From positions 6,674,532 through 6,738,531 of the forward strand of contig NC_135027.1 in NCBI RefSeq assembly GCF_051020955.1: 64,000 bases of DNA, written 5' to 3'. Position 1 is the first letter of the stretch, and every line of letters begins with the position of its first letter. Shown piece by piece: positions 10,887 through 22,634 of this stretch. Source of the stretch: Megalopta genalis (Eukaryota; Arthropoda; Insecta; Hymenoptera; Halictidae). The position numbers were made by a program, and so were the translations under genes. Below the pieces are notes generated by a model. The model saw nothing but the letters and a program-made list of their open reading frames with translations, searched no databases and was not told the origin of the DNA.

Positions 10887-12711
10887 AGCGGCGCGCGGCC
10901 CGATATTGCTCGCTAGAAAGCCGCGAGGTTTTTTATCATTGGGACAAAGGGATGTATTAGCCGTTAAATAGCGCTTCGTAGCACCTGCTAGTTACTTTGC
11001 CATGCGCCCGTTAATGATATACAGCGCGACGGACATTGCAAATACGCGGCATATGGTGCGCTCCTCGTGCAGACGGCTATCTTTGTCGGAGGAGCGAACG
11101 CCTGTGCACGCTGATACCGCGGAAACGCGATGGACAATCGGTTCTTCTTTATCTAATGATTCCGCAAAGAGAGCACAATCGATGCAACTACGCCTGCAAC
11201 CCGATGCAACCCGACCCAGTGTTACCCGATTGCAACCGAGCGCGTTGAGCAAACGGTTTGCGTTGCAGAAATTCAACGTTCGCGTTTAGTGTTTTTCAAT
11301 CTACGGTTTTCGAGCACTTCTTTCGTTTACCCGAACACACGAACAGCCAGACGGATATTTCTGCGGCTGCAAGGGAAAACGCCGCATGTCACGATTTCAA
11401 AAGAGTCGACTTAACGGATCGATTGAACTGGTAGCATATAGGATTTATGTATTTGACACGTCAAGTGCTGAATATCAACACCAAAAATTCCCACAATATC
11501 AAAGTCATTTAATTAGTGAAACCGAAACCAGAAAGTTAAAATTTACCATATTAAAACTATTAGTATAACTCTTTTGCATTCCAAAAATCCTAGTAGCATT
11601 CAGTTTGTTCGAACGTATTACCATAAAAATGAATTTCCGAACTTAGTTAAAAATTGGTGTCGCCCATGTGTGACACGCGCGGCATTTAACGAAAAAAAAG
11701 AAGATCGTGGGAACTAATTCGACAGGCTCAAAAATAACTATGCGATTTGAAACACTACTAATACGAAGCATTAGCGTGTTCGAAACTTCAAGCTACAGCA
11801 TCTCGGAAGCGGAAACGTGTGACATGCGGCGTTCTTCCTTGCAAACACAGGATTGTTTTCCATGTTGTTTGTCGACGTCCGCAGACATTTTACAAAGTTT
11901 CTCTAAAGAATTCATGTCGGGGACAGAGCAGCAGCAGCAGCAGCCAGAAAACTTGAATCTGCAGTGTCCTTTCACCGGATCGGCTTCTTCAGGAAAACAG
12001 GATCCTCTCCTATAGTCTTCTGCATACAGGGTGGTCCGTCAGACTTCAACGAATCGTAGTATTTATTAAATATTCTGAATAAGCGACGGTTTAAAACTGT
12101 ACGATAGGCCACGAACGGCGGAGATTCTTTGCAAGAATCAACTTCTTTCTTCTGAGTTGAGAGCGGGTTATTATAGGTTGAACTTCCACGGAAAAAACTT
12201 GATTAATCTAAATGCAAATGCGCATCGCGGTCTCCGTGATCATCGAATCATCAGCGAATTTGTAAACGGCAGTTATTCAGGACTCGTTTTATCTGCGAGT
12301 GACAGTCGTTTATTTCGCGTCGACATGACACAACAAAGCAGAGGGTTTTACGGTTAATCCGAGGTTCAAATTTGTCGCTGGCCGTGAGCTGATAGGTCTC
12401 CGGGGGTATTTAAAGATCGTTCGATGAAAGCGTCGGTTGTTTTGATTCCGTCCACGAAGATTCGCCGACGAGTTCTCTCGCGTGAGCCGCCTAGTAATCA
12501 GCCGCGAATCATCAACGCGATGTACCGGCCTCTTCCACGAACGAAATTCGGCAACATCTGGCCGACAATTTTGAGTAGTTGCATTCTACGGGGCCTAGAG
12601 AACGTTCTCTCGTTCCTTTGTGTACACGGACAGCTCGTGGGTTCCGATCTTTTTCTTCATTTTTTCAGTCGGAACGGCCGCAAGAGGAGAGAAACCGGGA
12701 GAGAAGGAGAC

Positions 12712-12720
12712 AGAGAGAGG

Positions 12721-12770
<50 letters not shown>

Positions 12771-12772
12771 AA
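12712..12772. repeat. (GA)n microsatellite
   Basis: A run of GA dinucleotides with a few interruptions. Several overlapping open frames that cross it are artefacts of the repeat. Confidence 0.9.
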
Positions 12773-13189
12773 GAGCGGAGCCACGATCTCAAGTCCGAAG
12801 AAACGATTAAGTGAACCGGAATATCCAGGCCCCGTTGCTTTGGGCTGGCCTCTCTCTGGTTCTCCGCTGGGCCATGGCCCCGACATAAAAGAAAAAAATC
12901 GGCGACGAGTAGCAATACGAGGCGGGACCCCGATCGTAGCGAATTTTCGGGCTCGACGAGGATCCTCGAAACTCGACGCGACCCTGACGGTTCTAAAAAA
13001 AGCTTCAGTCACGAGAGGACATGGCTTTGAAAGGACCCCGATCCTGGGATCCTGGCTGCTTCAGACAATGTTGCGGCTCCGAGGAGTTTCGATCAGCATA
13101 CTCGGATAGCCTGCACACTACGGTTGCGCTAGGTCTGGCTGCAGCTGCTCTTCGACGCCTCTTTAAATAGAATCGCTATGATCGAATAT

Positions 13190-13920
13190 TTTCAAACTAT
13201 TGGGGCTTTATGAGACCTTCAACCTCTTCTCACCGATGCCTGTAACGGGATTAACAGAGAGTGTCTTTATAAATAATCAATTTATTTCATTGCAAAGCTC
13301 TTCGAGACGTTTCTCAGTTTGGAGAACGAAGGTCCGTAGCTTCTGAAAATCCTGGCTGTTAGTATGTTTTAATGTCTTGCACATGTTAAAGGTTTCTGTG
13401 AGGCCTTCAATCTCTGTTTATTAATATCTGCAACAAGATTAACAGATCGTCTTTATAAGTAATCATTTATTTCATTGCAAAGTTCTTTGAGGTCCTAGAT
13501 GCTTCAGACGTTTGCCAGTTTAGGAAACCTAGATCTATAGCTTCTGAAAACCTTGGTTGTTGCTCTCCGAAATCATGGAAACTTCTCATCAATGACGACA
13601 CTCGCACTGCGATTGCCGGTTATTTTGATCCAGAGAATTAAGATCACTAATCACTCAATTTTCACCAATGAAATCAAATAAATTACTGTTACATTCGGAG
13701 CAACAGAAACACTACTCTGCAAGAAGTATTTTCAAAAATATATATATAAATGTAGTACTTTGAAAGATTGCTGAATGAAGCTCAGAATTGTTACAAGCAC
13801 CGTGAATAGTACAGTTTTAAAAATAGTCCGCCGTCCGAGGGTTAAGGGTGCATCCTGATAAAGAATCATTTATTTTATTGTGAAGTTCTTTGAGTTCGCA
13901 GACACCTCAAACGTTTCCCA
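13190..13920. repeat. Degenerate tandem repeat, about 188 bp unit
   Basis: A unit starting TGAGACCTTCAACCTC at 13211 recurs at 13399 (TGAGGCCTTCAATCTC) with matching inner blocks: GATTAACAGA, GTCTTTATAA, AATCATTTATTTCATTGCAA, TCTTYGAG, and GCTTCTGAAAA. A third, more decayed piece sits at about 13855-13960 after an interruption. This is a decayed satellite-like array without coding potential. Confidence 0.65.
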
Positions 13921-15030
13921 ATGTTTCAAAATCCTGAAAGCCTTGGCAGTCCTAAAGGGGCCAGAAAGTCTTGAAAGCCTGGTGATCGCGAAGTTCCCAG
14001 GCCGACGAAGGCGGTCTTAAAATTTGATGAAAACTTGGAGCTGGAGAGAGTATCGAGCACCTTACACTTCGCGATAAACATTTCCCGTGTCTGGCTTACA
14101 CGCGTGCCCATTGTTTCGTCGGGTATAAGCGCAAGGATACTTCACCCCGCAGCCATGAAAATACCTCGTAAAGCATCGAGTTCGAACAGCTACAGCCTAC
14201 AGCTGCTCGCCGGGGGTTAATACGATCCTCTTTTCTATAGCAACCTTCTGGTCGGTGTTTTATCAAAATCGTAACTCGGCATCATCGCTGGGTCTGCGAA
14301 CTTGCTGCGGAACGGAACGGTTACTGCCGATAGATCAACGATTCGTCATCCTCGTTCCGCCCGCGCTGTTCAGGTTACACGTTTTCCTTGAGTAAACGGT
14401 CTGAAAGTTGCATGCAGTCGCAAATGGCACCAGCAGACTTCTGGCGTCGCGACGAGCCGAGCCGAGTCGAGTCGGAGTTAGAGTCGGAGCGATGGAATTA
14501 ACGAGCGCCGGTGTGTACATGGTGGCTCTACTTATTCATCCATCGTAAACGGAAACGTAACGTCGGGTTCTGTAGAAGGAGAGAGGTGTCGAACGAGTCT
14601 CTGTCAGCTGTGCGTTTATGTAAATCCACAACGGCCACTGGCGCACTCGTGTCGGAAGTAACTGGGACACTTGGGCCGAAGGGAGTTCAGTCCAGTCACC
14701 AGGTGAACACGCGCCATATGCCACGCAACGATAAGACTATTTGACAATAGATAAACTAGGCTACCTCTGTCGTTCCTACCGAGATCGTTGTCCCCTCGGA
14801 TAGATCGGCCGATTGGCTGTTCAAACGTTTCGTGGAAATGTTTTTCGCTATCTGATGTTTACCAATTTGCAGACCGTAAAAGACTGTGGCACCTGCTGGA
14901 AATCCTCCTAGGTGTTTACCGCCACGCGGCGTAACGCTTCTTGGTCGATCGGTTTAGTACAAGATCGTTTCGTCATTCTTCCTGGATAGCCAAATTAATA
15001 GAACGCGGTTTTCTTTGTATTTGTCGCAGA

Positions 15031-15245
15031 AATAAGTAGGAGAAACAGATCTTGTCGAAGACGTTTGATGCATTTATGAATATTGTTGCATTTAGACTGC
15101 GGATTTTACGCATTTATGATAGCAATAAGTAGGAGAAACACATGTTGGTAAAGACGATAGATGTGTATTGAAGAATACTGTTGCACTTAGATTACAAATT
15201 TTATGCATTTACGATATCAATCAGTAGAAGAAACACATGTACATA
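15031..15245. repeat. Tandem repeat, about 94 bp unit
   Basis: AATAAGTAGGAGAAACA anchors the unit at 15031 and 15124, and AATCAGTAGAAGAAACA at 15219. Spacings are 93 and 95 bases. Inside each unit, GATGNATTNANGAATANTGT, TGCANTTAGA and TTTTANGCATTTANGAT repeat. There are about 2.3 copies, moderately diverged. Confidence 0.7.
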
Positions 15246-18118
15246 GATAGATTCGGAAATATTGTTTTTAAACTGTAGACCCTTTTGCGTTAATTTAACC
15301 TGGATATTCGTGAAATAGAAGAAGACTTTCCTCATCCACCTTCTTGTAAAACAATCTTATCAGTTCGCCGCCATCGAGGTAGAAAATTAGTAAGCCGCAT
15401 TAAGCTCGACAATCCGAATGTTAATGATTTAGACGCTACCGAACTTCGACAATAAAAATGTTCTAGATAAACAAAGGAAACAGCAGGTTTAATACTTGAT
15501 GTCCTGAAAAGTTTTGCTGTTCCGTAGTAATTATCTCTAGAAATGTAAGACTCGTTGCATCGAGTAGTTCATCCCGCACAGTGAACCTCTGTCCAATAAA
15601 AATATGGACGTGCTTCTATGATCTCATTAAATTACACTGTGCTCTGTTTCTTTAAATAAGAGATACGTCAGTATCGTAGCTGTTCATTCATTACGAGAAC
15701 CTGCGGTCTTCGCATGTTCGATCCAAGCGAAAAATTATACATATCGACCCGAGTATCAAAGAGTGTATTGTAAATAGCGAGGCATGAAGGAAACAATGAC
15801 TGGCACAGTGGGAACCTATAGGGTCGGTGTCTGCATCGCACACTTGGTGCCAGCGCACTTAGGATTAACAATCCGCGTATTACCGTGCATCCTCTGCGGG
15901 TCATTCTGCATGAAGCTTCCCGAATCTCCAGCTTAGCGCCTCTCGCATCTGCTTAGCGGCTTTTTGTACAGACTCTCGACCAACAGCTTCCAAGGACACT
16001 GTTTCTCTTCAGCAATCCCCCGACACTCGCACCGAACACCGAACAGCTCTAACAAAACCGCCACTCTCCCAATCTCCTTCTTTTTTTACCTCTTTCTCTC
16101 TTTCCCTCTTTCTTTCTTTCTTTCTTTTTTCTCTCTTTCTCTTTCTTCCTCTCTTTTTCTCTTTCTCTCTGTCCAAAACGATCGCCCAAAAGATGTACGT
16201 CCGTTTGTTAACTGGCCAACCCTGTTTTGTGCTTCTAGATTCTAGCTAAAGTTACGGTAAACGTCGCCGGGGACGGTTCGCGTGACGGCGAGCCATCGAA
16301 GAGGAGCGATGTTCCGTCGAATTCTTTCTTCTTTCCGAGGAAACCTGCTCCGATGCTAAGGAGAGACGTCCGCAGTACGCTACTACGGGATAACACGAAT
16401 TTTGACATTAACAGGTCGTCCTCGACCACGCACGAACAGTGTCGGTCTTTAACGCGACGGCTACCGGACACGCCGCACTGCGCCTCTTTTCGCAACAAGA
16501 CCGGTCCTTGTCCGATTCCGTGAAGATCGGCTGAAATTTCTCTCGTCTCGGACTCGGACCACCAAGGAGAGCTCGCATTCCGCCACGATTATTCGACGAA
16601 ATCGGTCTTCGCTTCGCCAAACGAATTTCAATCGCGTCGCTTAACGGGCTCGCGGGTCCCGTCTTCTCTTCGAGCCAAATTACACCGAAAGCAATCGTAA
16701 CCCTCTAACCGCGGACGGGTTTCTGATTTTTTCGTATGAAATCGCGGGCTAGTTTCGTTTGTTAGGCAGATACGGGCACAGAATTAGATTGAAATGAATA
16801 TAAAAAGGGGAGCATAAAGACATTTTTTAGTTTCGAAAAATTTGGAGTTAAACATTTTTTAAACTTGGGTATTGCTTTTTTTGTGCGAAACTTTGCAAAA
16901 TATTTAGAACGCGAATTCCACGCGGCGGTGAACGAGATTTCCTTGGTAGGTACAATTTTCAAAAGTGCGTAGCACGTTACTTACCGGTATCCTTTCGATC
17001 ATCGAGCTACATGCAAAAGAAGCTCGATAATATTCGTTTAGATAACAGTTTCAGAAGAGTTTCGCATTGTACGAATGATTTATTGAATTATGGATCACGT
17101 TCGCTTTCGAACCATTGCTTACAGAGTTCTTAACGGCTGAATTATAATTTTGAAACGTCGACTGCCTATTTTGGAGAAATCTGTTCTTAACGCCGATATT
17201 TTAAAAAAAGGATAAATAAATAATAATCGGTACAAGATAATAAATGAACCCTCTTTTTGTTAGTAATAAACATTTAACAGACGCGTCTTGGTGGGCAGTC
17301 AACGTGTTAATAAAACGATCGAAAATTGCTGGTGCGTAAAGTGTTCACACGTTGGTTGCGAACTCACAATTTTGGTTGCTAAAAAGGGCTCGAGAAACTA
17401 GCACATATTGCAGTCCCTAGTTTTCGTAACGCGCGTTCGTCAGTGCAAAGTTCGCAACGCCTTTCTTGACTGTAGCAATTCGAGCGACATCCGGAACATG
17501 GCGGCCACATGGTAGTCAAGTGTTAAAGACCGCATCGGTGTTCGTCCGTCGTTGAACGTGGCAGCCAGAAGAACCTCTGTTTTTACGTTCGAACGCCTTC
17601 AGGTCCTAACGGAGAACGAGCCGAAACGGGATTAGCGATAGAATCGGTCGGGGCACCCCGGTTTCATAAATATTCCCGCGGAATTATCAGCCGCTCCTGT
17701 TCACGGGCTGTCCGCGTCGCGAACGCCGACGAACGCAAACGTTTGCCGAAGCCGGACGAGAAAAATGAGGATCAACGGGACCGTTCAACAACGTGAATAT
17801 CTCCATACAAGTGTATATAATTGTACGACAAACGCTCCGGAAAATTCGAGGAATTCCGGAAATCCAGTCGGTTGGAAATTTTGGAGCTCGTTTGTACACA
17901 GAACGCAGCGGAGACTCCGGCGTTCGTCGTCTACGAGACTAGATCTCGGGCTTGTGCTTCAGCATACGCTGATTTTTATTGTGAACGATGCTGTGAAATG
18001 CTGTTTATCGAAATGGGCCTTCGGTTTTTTTTAGAAATTCAACCTTTGGTTTCTCCTGCGTGCAAGGCTTTTTAATCCTTCTACGGTGTTACCAGTCTGT
18101 ATCATCTAGACTTAGGCT

Positions 18119-18180
18119 TGTATTTTACTTATTTATTTATTTAATATCAACGAGCCAAATGGCCTTTTAATTTTTTGACA
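18119..18180 (-). mobile_element. Possible LINE 3' tail
   Basis: Read on the minus strand the end is GGCCATTTGGCTCGTTGATA followed by an AATA-type run (plus strand TTTATTTATTTATTTA). A non-LTR retrotransposon 3' end is often a short conserved segment followed by such a simple A-rich repeat. No reverse transcriptase frame is attached, so this would be a 5'-truncated relic. Confidence 0.3.
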
Positions 18181-19391
18181 TAAATTCAACAAGATAATAA
18201 TAATAACAATAATAATAGTAACGATAATAAGAGAATAATAAAAATGAAAGTGGAAACAATGTGATTACGATATACCAGACAAACATACACTGGACATCCT
18301 AACGTCTGATAACATTATAGAGTTGACATTTAAATTTATTAAAATCATTAAGAATCCTATTCAAAGGATCAGTATAGAGAAATCGAGACACATAATGTTG
18401 AGGCACAAAAACTCGGTGGGTTCTCGTAAACAATATTTGAATCCTTTGACAACGGATATCGATATATTGATGATGACGTTAGAATTGTGCATTTTGTTCT
18501 GACTCATACGATTTGATTATGACATATTGTGTATTTCTCTCATTATTTAAATCTTTGGTGCATAATCTAGTTTTCTGAGGAAAATATTCTTAGCACTTTA
18601 AAAATCATTGTCTACAAAGAGTTAATTACCATCTTGTTGCAGTCACAATTGAATTCTGCAAATCAACTTTTACTCTCTTTTGCACTTTCGTATTAATTAT
18701 TATAGCGTTTTATACAATAAGTTTAAACACATTGCATTATAGTACAGTTCATTTAGTGCATAAATTTTTATGAACACCATAGAAGGATTAATAATCTTTT
18801 ATTTTCGTGTACTATCGTTAATTCATTTAATTTATGACTCTATATTAACTCAGTCATCCTCCGTAATAATTATTATTATTCTTACTACAGATACTTACCA
18901 GATAATTAACACATATTCTTACTACTACTATTCTTCTACAGAAGAAATTCAAGCTTAAACTGTTTGAAAAAAACGGAGGCCCATGCTGAGATTTTGCAAC
19001 ACTGCAGCTTGCACCTAGTGCACAAGCGACGTGCAGAGTCTGGCACTTTGATAGTCATCCTACGTTCCTGACCTCTTAGAGCTTCCTGCCGCAAGCGTCT
19101 GCGAAGTGGGCGGCAAAATGGCGGGGGTGGTGTTTGCGGTCGATGAACAAAATTTTATCGTTTTGCCGCCATGTCCATCAACCGTGTTTACCATCCGGCA
19201 GAAATAGAAAATAGATGGATGATCTATTAACAGTTGTGTGGCATCTAAATTTACATTTTCTACCAGCTATAGTATAAAGTATTTATTTATAATATTCCAA
19301 TGAGAAGGTCAATGTCGATTTAGAAAAACATTGGGTTCAAAAATGTATAAAAGAAGTTAGGTAAGGAATATTCTCAAAGAACTAGCCTTTA

Positions 19392-19440
19392 AAGTATATT
19401 TATTTATTTATTTGATTATTCATTACACGGGCAAAAACCT
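19392..19440 (-). mobile_element. Possible LINE 3' tail (family with copy at 22686)
   Basis: A (TTTA)n run is followed by GATTATTCATTACACGGGCA AAAACC. The same layout, (TTTA)n then GTTCGGGCAAGAAACCGATA, occurs at 22686-22735. On the minus strand this is GGTTTTTGCCCGT plus an AATA run, a typical form of retrotransposon 3' ends. There is no coding sequence next to it. Confidence 0.35.
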
Positions 19441-20529
19441 ATTAGTATGCAATGTAGATAATATAAGTATAGCTAAAATACAAAGCTAGTCATAGACTGT
19501 AGACTAAATAATTTTAACTTTATTTGATATTTTCGAAATATACATATACTTTATCAAATTCATTAACGAAGATAATAGTTTATCTGAAATTATGCACAAA
19601 TGTAGTAGCTGGACATCTTTTATTATCTTTATTAGGATCTGCAGTAACAAAGAATTTTCTAGAATTTCATATTATTCAATAAACGTCGACTGTGAGTATT
19701 GAGTATCGAGTTCAAAAAATAGATCAGCATTGTTCTCAAAGAACTAAATTTTAAAATACGCAAAAGAAAAAATAAACACGCAACTAGCATAAAATCGTAG
19801 AAATTGTGCATCTCACGAGAGCCTAAAAATGATTCCACTACAGTTTAGTTGAAACGTTTTATTTCGAATGTGGCAACTGCAAAAATACTCGAATGTTCCG
19901 AAGCGTTCGTACATGTTGTCGGACCCGAGGCTAGGAGAGAGCTTTTTATCCAGGATGCGGCAAGAAAACGCGCATCCGAATTGGTCACCAACCGTGACTC
20001 GCATGTTGAATGTTTACTTCTGGGCTGTTAACAATTCCCTCCGCGGAGACCATTTTTAATCGCATACGGATTAATCGTGGAAAAACACGAGATTCGACGG
20101 GCACGCACGCAAATTAGCTCGATCAAACAATTGCCGCCAGTTCGTTTTTTCTTCCTTAAACGATTTGTACTTCGCTCTATTGTGCATGGTATGAGATATT
20201 GTGCCTTCACCTTTGGAACGGTCTTTCTTAGATGTATAACGCGTTATACCGGTCATGTATCGTAATTGCAATTCGATATGCACAAATAGGTTATGAGAAA
20301 GGTGAAGCTTCGTATGTCGTCGTTGGGGGAATAACCTAAACTTTTAACATAAGTACCTGGCATTGCTTGAAGTAGATTAATATTTACTTTATAATCATTT
20401 CTTTCGCAGCTAGTCGCAATATGAATATCATTTTGACTTAACACGTCGTTGACCGACAAGTTTACAACGTCTGGGCATGAGAACACGAGTTACCTCGTGA
20501 CCGGTCATCAATCTGTTAAAATATGGAAT

Positions 20530-20709
20530 AAAAACATGTATATGTACATAATATACACATATACATACATACATACATACATATAAGCATACATACGTAC
20601 ATACGTTTTACATACGTCGTGCACATGTCGTACATACGTCGTACATACGTCGTGCACATATCGTACATACGTGCATTCGCTGCACATACGTACATACGTG
20701 CATAAGCGT
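20530..20709. repeat. ACAT/ACGT microsatellite array (left)
   Basis: Starts as (ACAT)n and grades into alternating ACATACGT, GTCGTACATACGTCGTGCAC and similar partly palindromic units, up to the inverted-repeat element that begins at 20710. A related array resumes on the other side of that element. Confidence 0.8.
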
Positions 20710-21277
20710 CCATTTATACTAATGTGAACGCGCCGACAATGTCATGTCTTTTCGAAATCTCAAAGGTCATCACCCACTTCATCTGTATATAAACAGGACA
20801 CTAATCGTCATGTTTTTGGGCACCTTACGCACATAAAACTTACAGTACTAACAGAATACTATGGTTCACAGACGTGGCCTCGCCATGAGACGGACGTGCA
20901 AACGTTGAACTGTAGTTCTGAACTACAGTTAAAATGGTGACAAATCTGCGATTTTTGCCATCTTTAATTTGTCGTAAGTCATAACAACGTCAATCGATTT
21001 TGATAAAATTTTTAGCATGCATATAAGTTACCGAGACCTACGAAATAAATTTTTTAAAGTTTCGTTATAGGCTTAGATAAAAGAGTTAAAGACGAAAGTT
21101 TTTTTTATTTCTTTTTGTAATTCCAAGTAATAGCAAAATGAAAGAAAGAGCATTTTAGTCATTGTCCCTCTATCATTAAAAAAAAATTCAAGTCATTCGG
21201 TCCAGTTTCAAAAAAGTTATTGCGTTTTAAAAGGTGGACGAATACTTTTGTTGGCGCGTTGACGTTAGTATAAATGG
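20710..21277. mobile_element. Inverted-repeat DNA element related to the 63.2 kb fold-back MITE
   Basis: Terminal inverted repeats of about 30 bases (CCATTTATACTAAYGTSAAC then GCGCCRACAA) lie at 20710-20740 and 21247-21277. The right half, about 20990-21260, is similar to the right half of the element at 63187-63762. Shared blocks include TATAAGTTANCG, GTTATAGGCT.AGATAA, CATTCCAAGTA-TTGGCAAAAT, AAAAAGTTATTGCGTTTTAA and AAGGTGNACGAANACTTTTG. The left half has diverged or been replaced. No transposase is encoded. Confidence 0.7.
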
Positions 21278-21430
21278 ATCCTAATACGTCGTTCATACGT
21301 ACATACGTGCATACACCGCACATGCGTGCATTCGCCGCACATACGTACATACGTGCCATAACCTTGACATGCATACGAGCATACGTCGTACATACGTACA
21401 TAAATATATACATACATTCATTCATACATA
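21278..21430. repeat. ACGT/ACAT microsatellite array (right)
   Basis: Resumes right after the inverted-repeat element with CATACGTACATACGTGCAT units and ends in (ACAT)n and (ATTC)n. It contains the same mixed units as the left array, consistent with insertion of the element into a pre-existing array. Confidence 0.75.
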
Positions 21431-21689
21431 AGCCTAATATTATTCATTACACATTAAGCTTTGAATTTAAACTCCTCTATTTCATATGTTCATGTTGAAA
21501 AGAAAGTTCAAAATGGAGGTACCGTTTTCGTATTACTATGCACAATACTGAATCCTCCATCCCCCATTCTGGGCTTCTGGACGCTTAATCACGTTTTTAG
21601 TTCATATAACATTAGCCATGTACCATGTCTTCGAGCTTGATGTCGCGTCGGTGCCTTAGCTTCCGGTCAATAGAGTGGCCAGCTCGAAT

Positions 21690-21895
21690 GTCCTCTAGAC
21701 TCTAGAATTTGGAGACTAGAATTTAACAGAATCTAAAGTCTAGTAGAGTTTAGAATCTAATAGAGTTTTAAAGTCTAGTAGAATTTAGTAGATTTTAGTA
21801 GATTCTAGAGGCTAAATAGAGACTAGAGTCTGATAGAGACTGAGATCTCTGATAGAGATCTGAGTCTGAGGTCTAATAGAATCTAAAGTCTAGGG
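21690..21895. repeat. TCTAGTAGAATTTAG short tandem repeat
   Basis: Variants of a roughly 10-11 base unit (AATCTAAAGTCTAGTAGAGT and related) repeat for about 200 bases. It ends in AGAGACTGAGATCTCTGATA-like palindromic stretches. Confidence 0.7.
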
Positions 21896-22140
21896 CCCAA
21901 AAATTCGAAAAAAAGGGCTCCCGAAGTAGAAATCTCGCTAGTTCTCCTAGCCTCGCGGACCCGACGACGAGATATCACGTGTGTAATGTGGTTCGCATGA
22001 TCTCGCCAGGTTTCGATATCTCGGAGGACTGTTCTTGCGGGGCGTGCACGTAAACACGAACCCAGAGGAGGGCTTTCGCCGAGAGAAAATACAAGCCGAG
22101 CGAAATTGCACGGTGGGCTCAACCTCGCCCCGTGTCTCTG

Positions 22141-22398
22141 CTATTCGACAACGATAACACGACGAAAAGGGAGAAAGAGAGAGTGGGGAAAAGAAAGAGA
22201 GAAAACAAGAGTGAGAGAGAGTGAGGAAGGGTGGGAAGGAGAGAGGAGGCGGCTAGAATTATCTATATACTGTATATAGGTACATATACATACATACGCA
22301 GGTGGCGAGAGAAAGAGAGAAAAGGTAAAAAGAGAGACATAGGAGGTGGAAGGGTGTAGAATAGGCTCGAAAAAGAGAGACCGAACGAGGGGAAGGGA
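22141..22398 (+). promoter_or_regulatory. GA-rich leader upstream of the RNF38/44-like start
   Basis: Purine-rich (GA-dominated) sequence leads up to the start ATG at 22399. An in-frame TAG lies in the GTGTAGAATAGG stretch about 40 bases upstream, so translation cannot begin further out in this exon. It may be 5' UTR or, if a splice acceptor such as ACATACGCAG near 22303 is used, the end of an intron plus leader. No TATA box is evident. Confidence 0.4.
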
Positions 22399-22634
22399 AT
22401 GAACGGCCCTGGGAGTCATCAGCATCGCGGCTTGGGCATGCAGGGACGTTACAGGGCCGTAATAACCGGTGGCACCCAGGCTGGGCCTCACCCGCGACCA
22501 CCGGCGCCGCCACATGCCCGCGGTGGATGGCACCCCCATAATCAGCACCCTCAGCATGCCCAGATACCTCAGCAATACACCGGCAACAAGGAATACCCGT
22601 ATCGACAGTGTCCACCGCCACGCTTCCACAACGG
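22399..22634 (+). CDS. RNF38: RNF38/44-like coding exon 1
   Basis: Encodes 78 residues starting MNGPGSHQHRG, rich in Pro, His and Gln. It ends in phase 2 at CACAACGG before the donor GTATAC. Reading on past the donor reaches a (TTTA)n run and is not coding. The phase-2 end joins exactly with the phase of exon 2 (giving HNGDCPG). Confidence 0.85.

Larger units (their letters stand above)
9063..13190. other. Spacer with GA microsatellites, no gene supported
   Basis: (GA)n tracts lie at 9561-9612, 10799-10886 and 12712-12772 and create long Arg/Glu-rich frames that I do not accept as coding. A frame at 11707-12015 contains a five-residue glutamine run (CAG repeat near 11930) but shows no recognisable domain or splice partners. 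Near 12030 the phrase ATACAGGGTGGTCCGTCAGA resembles the terminal repeat of mariner-type elements, alone and without a visible partner. Confidence 0.5.
15246..20709. other. Spacer, no gene supported
   Basis: A pyrimidine tract of CTTT/TTTC units spans about 16078-16170. The stretch 16240-16700 is CpG-rich, as is 17440-17960, but neither contains a conserved frame with splice partners. Open frames here are short and overlap on both strands. Confidence 0.5.

Noticed and set aside
11707..12015. 102-codon frame with a glutamine run
   Set aside because: The CAG run is short and the rest has no recognisable domain or splice context.
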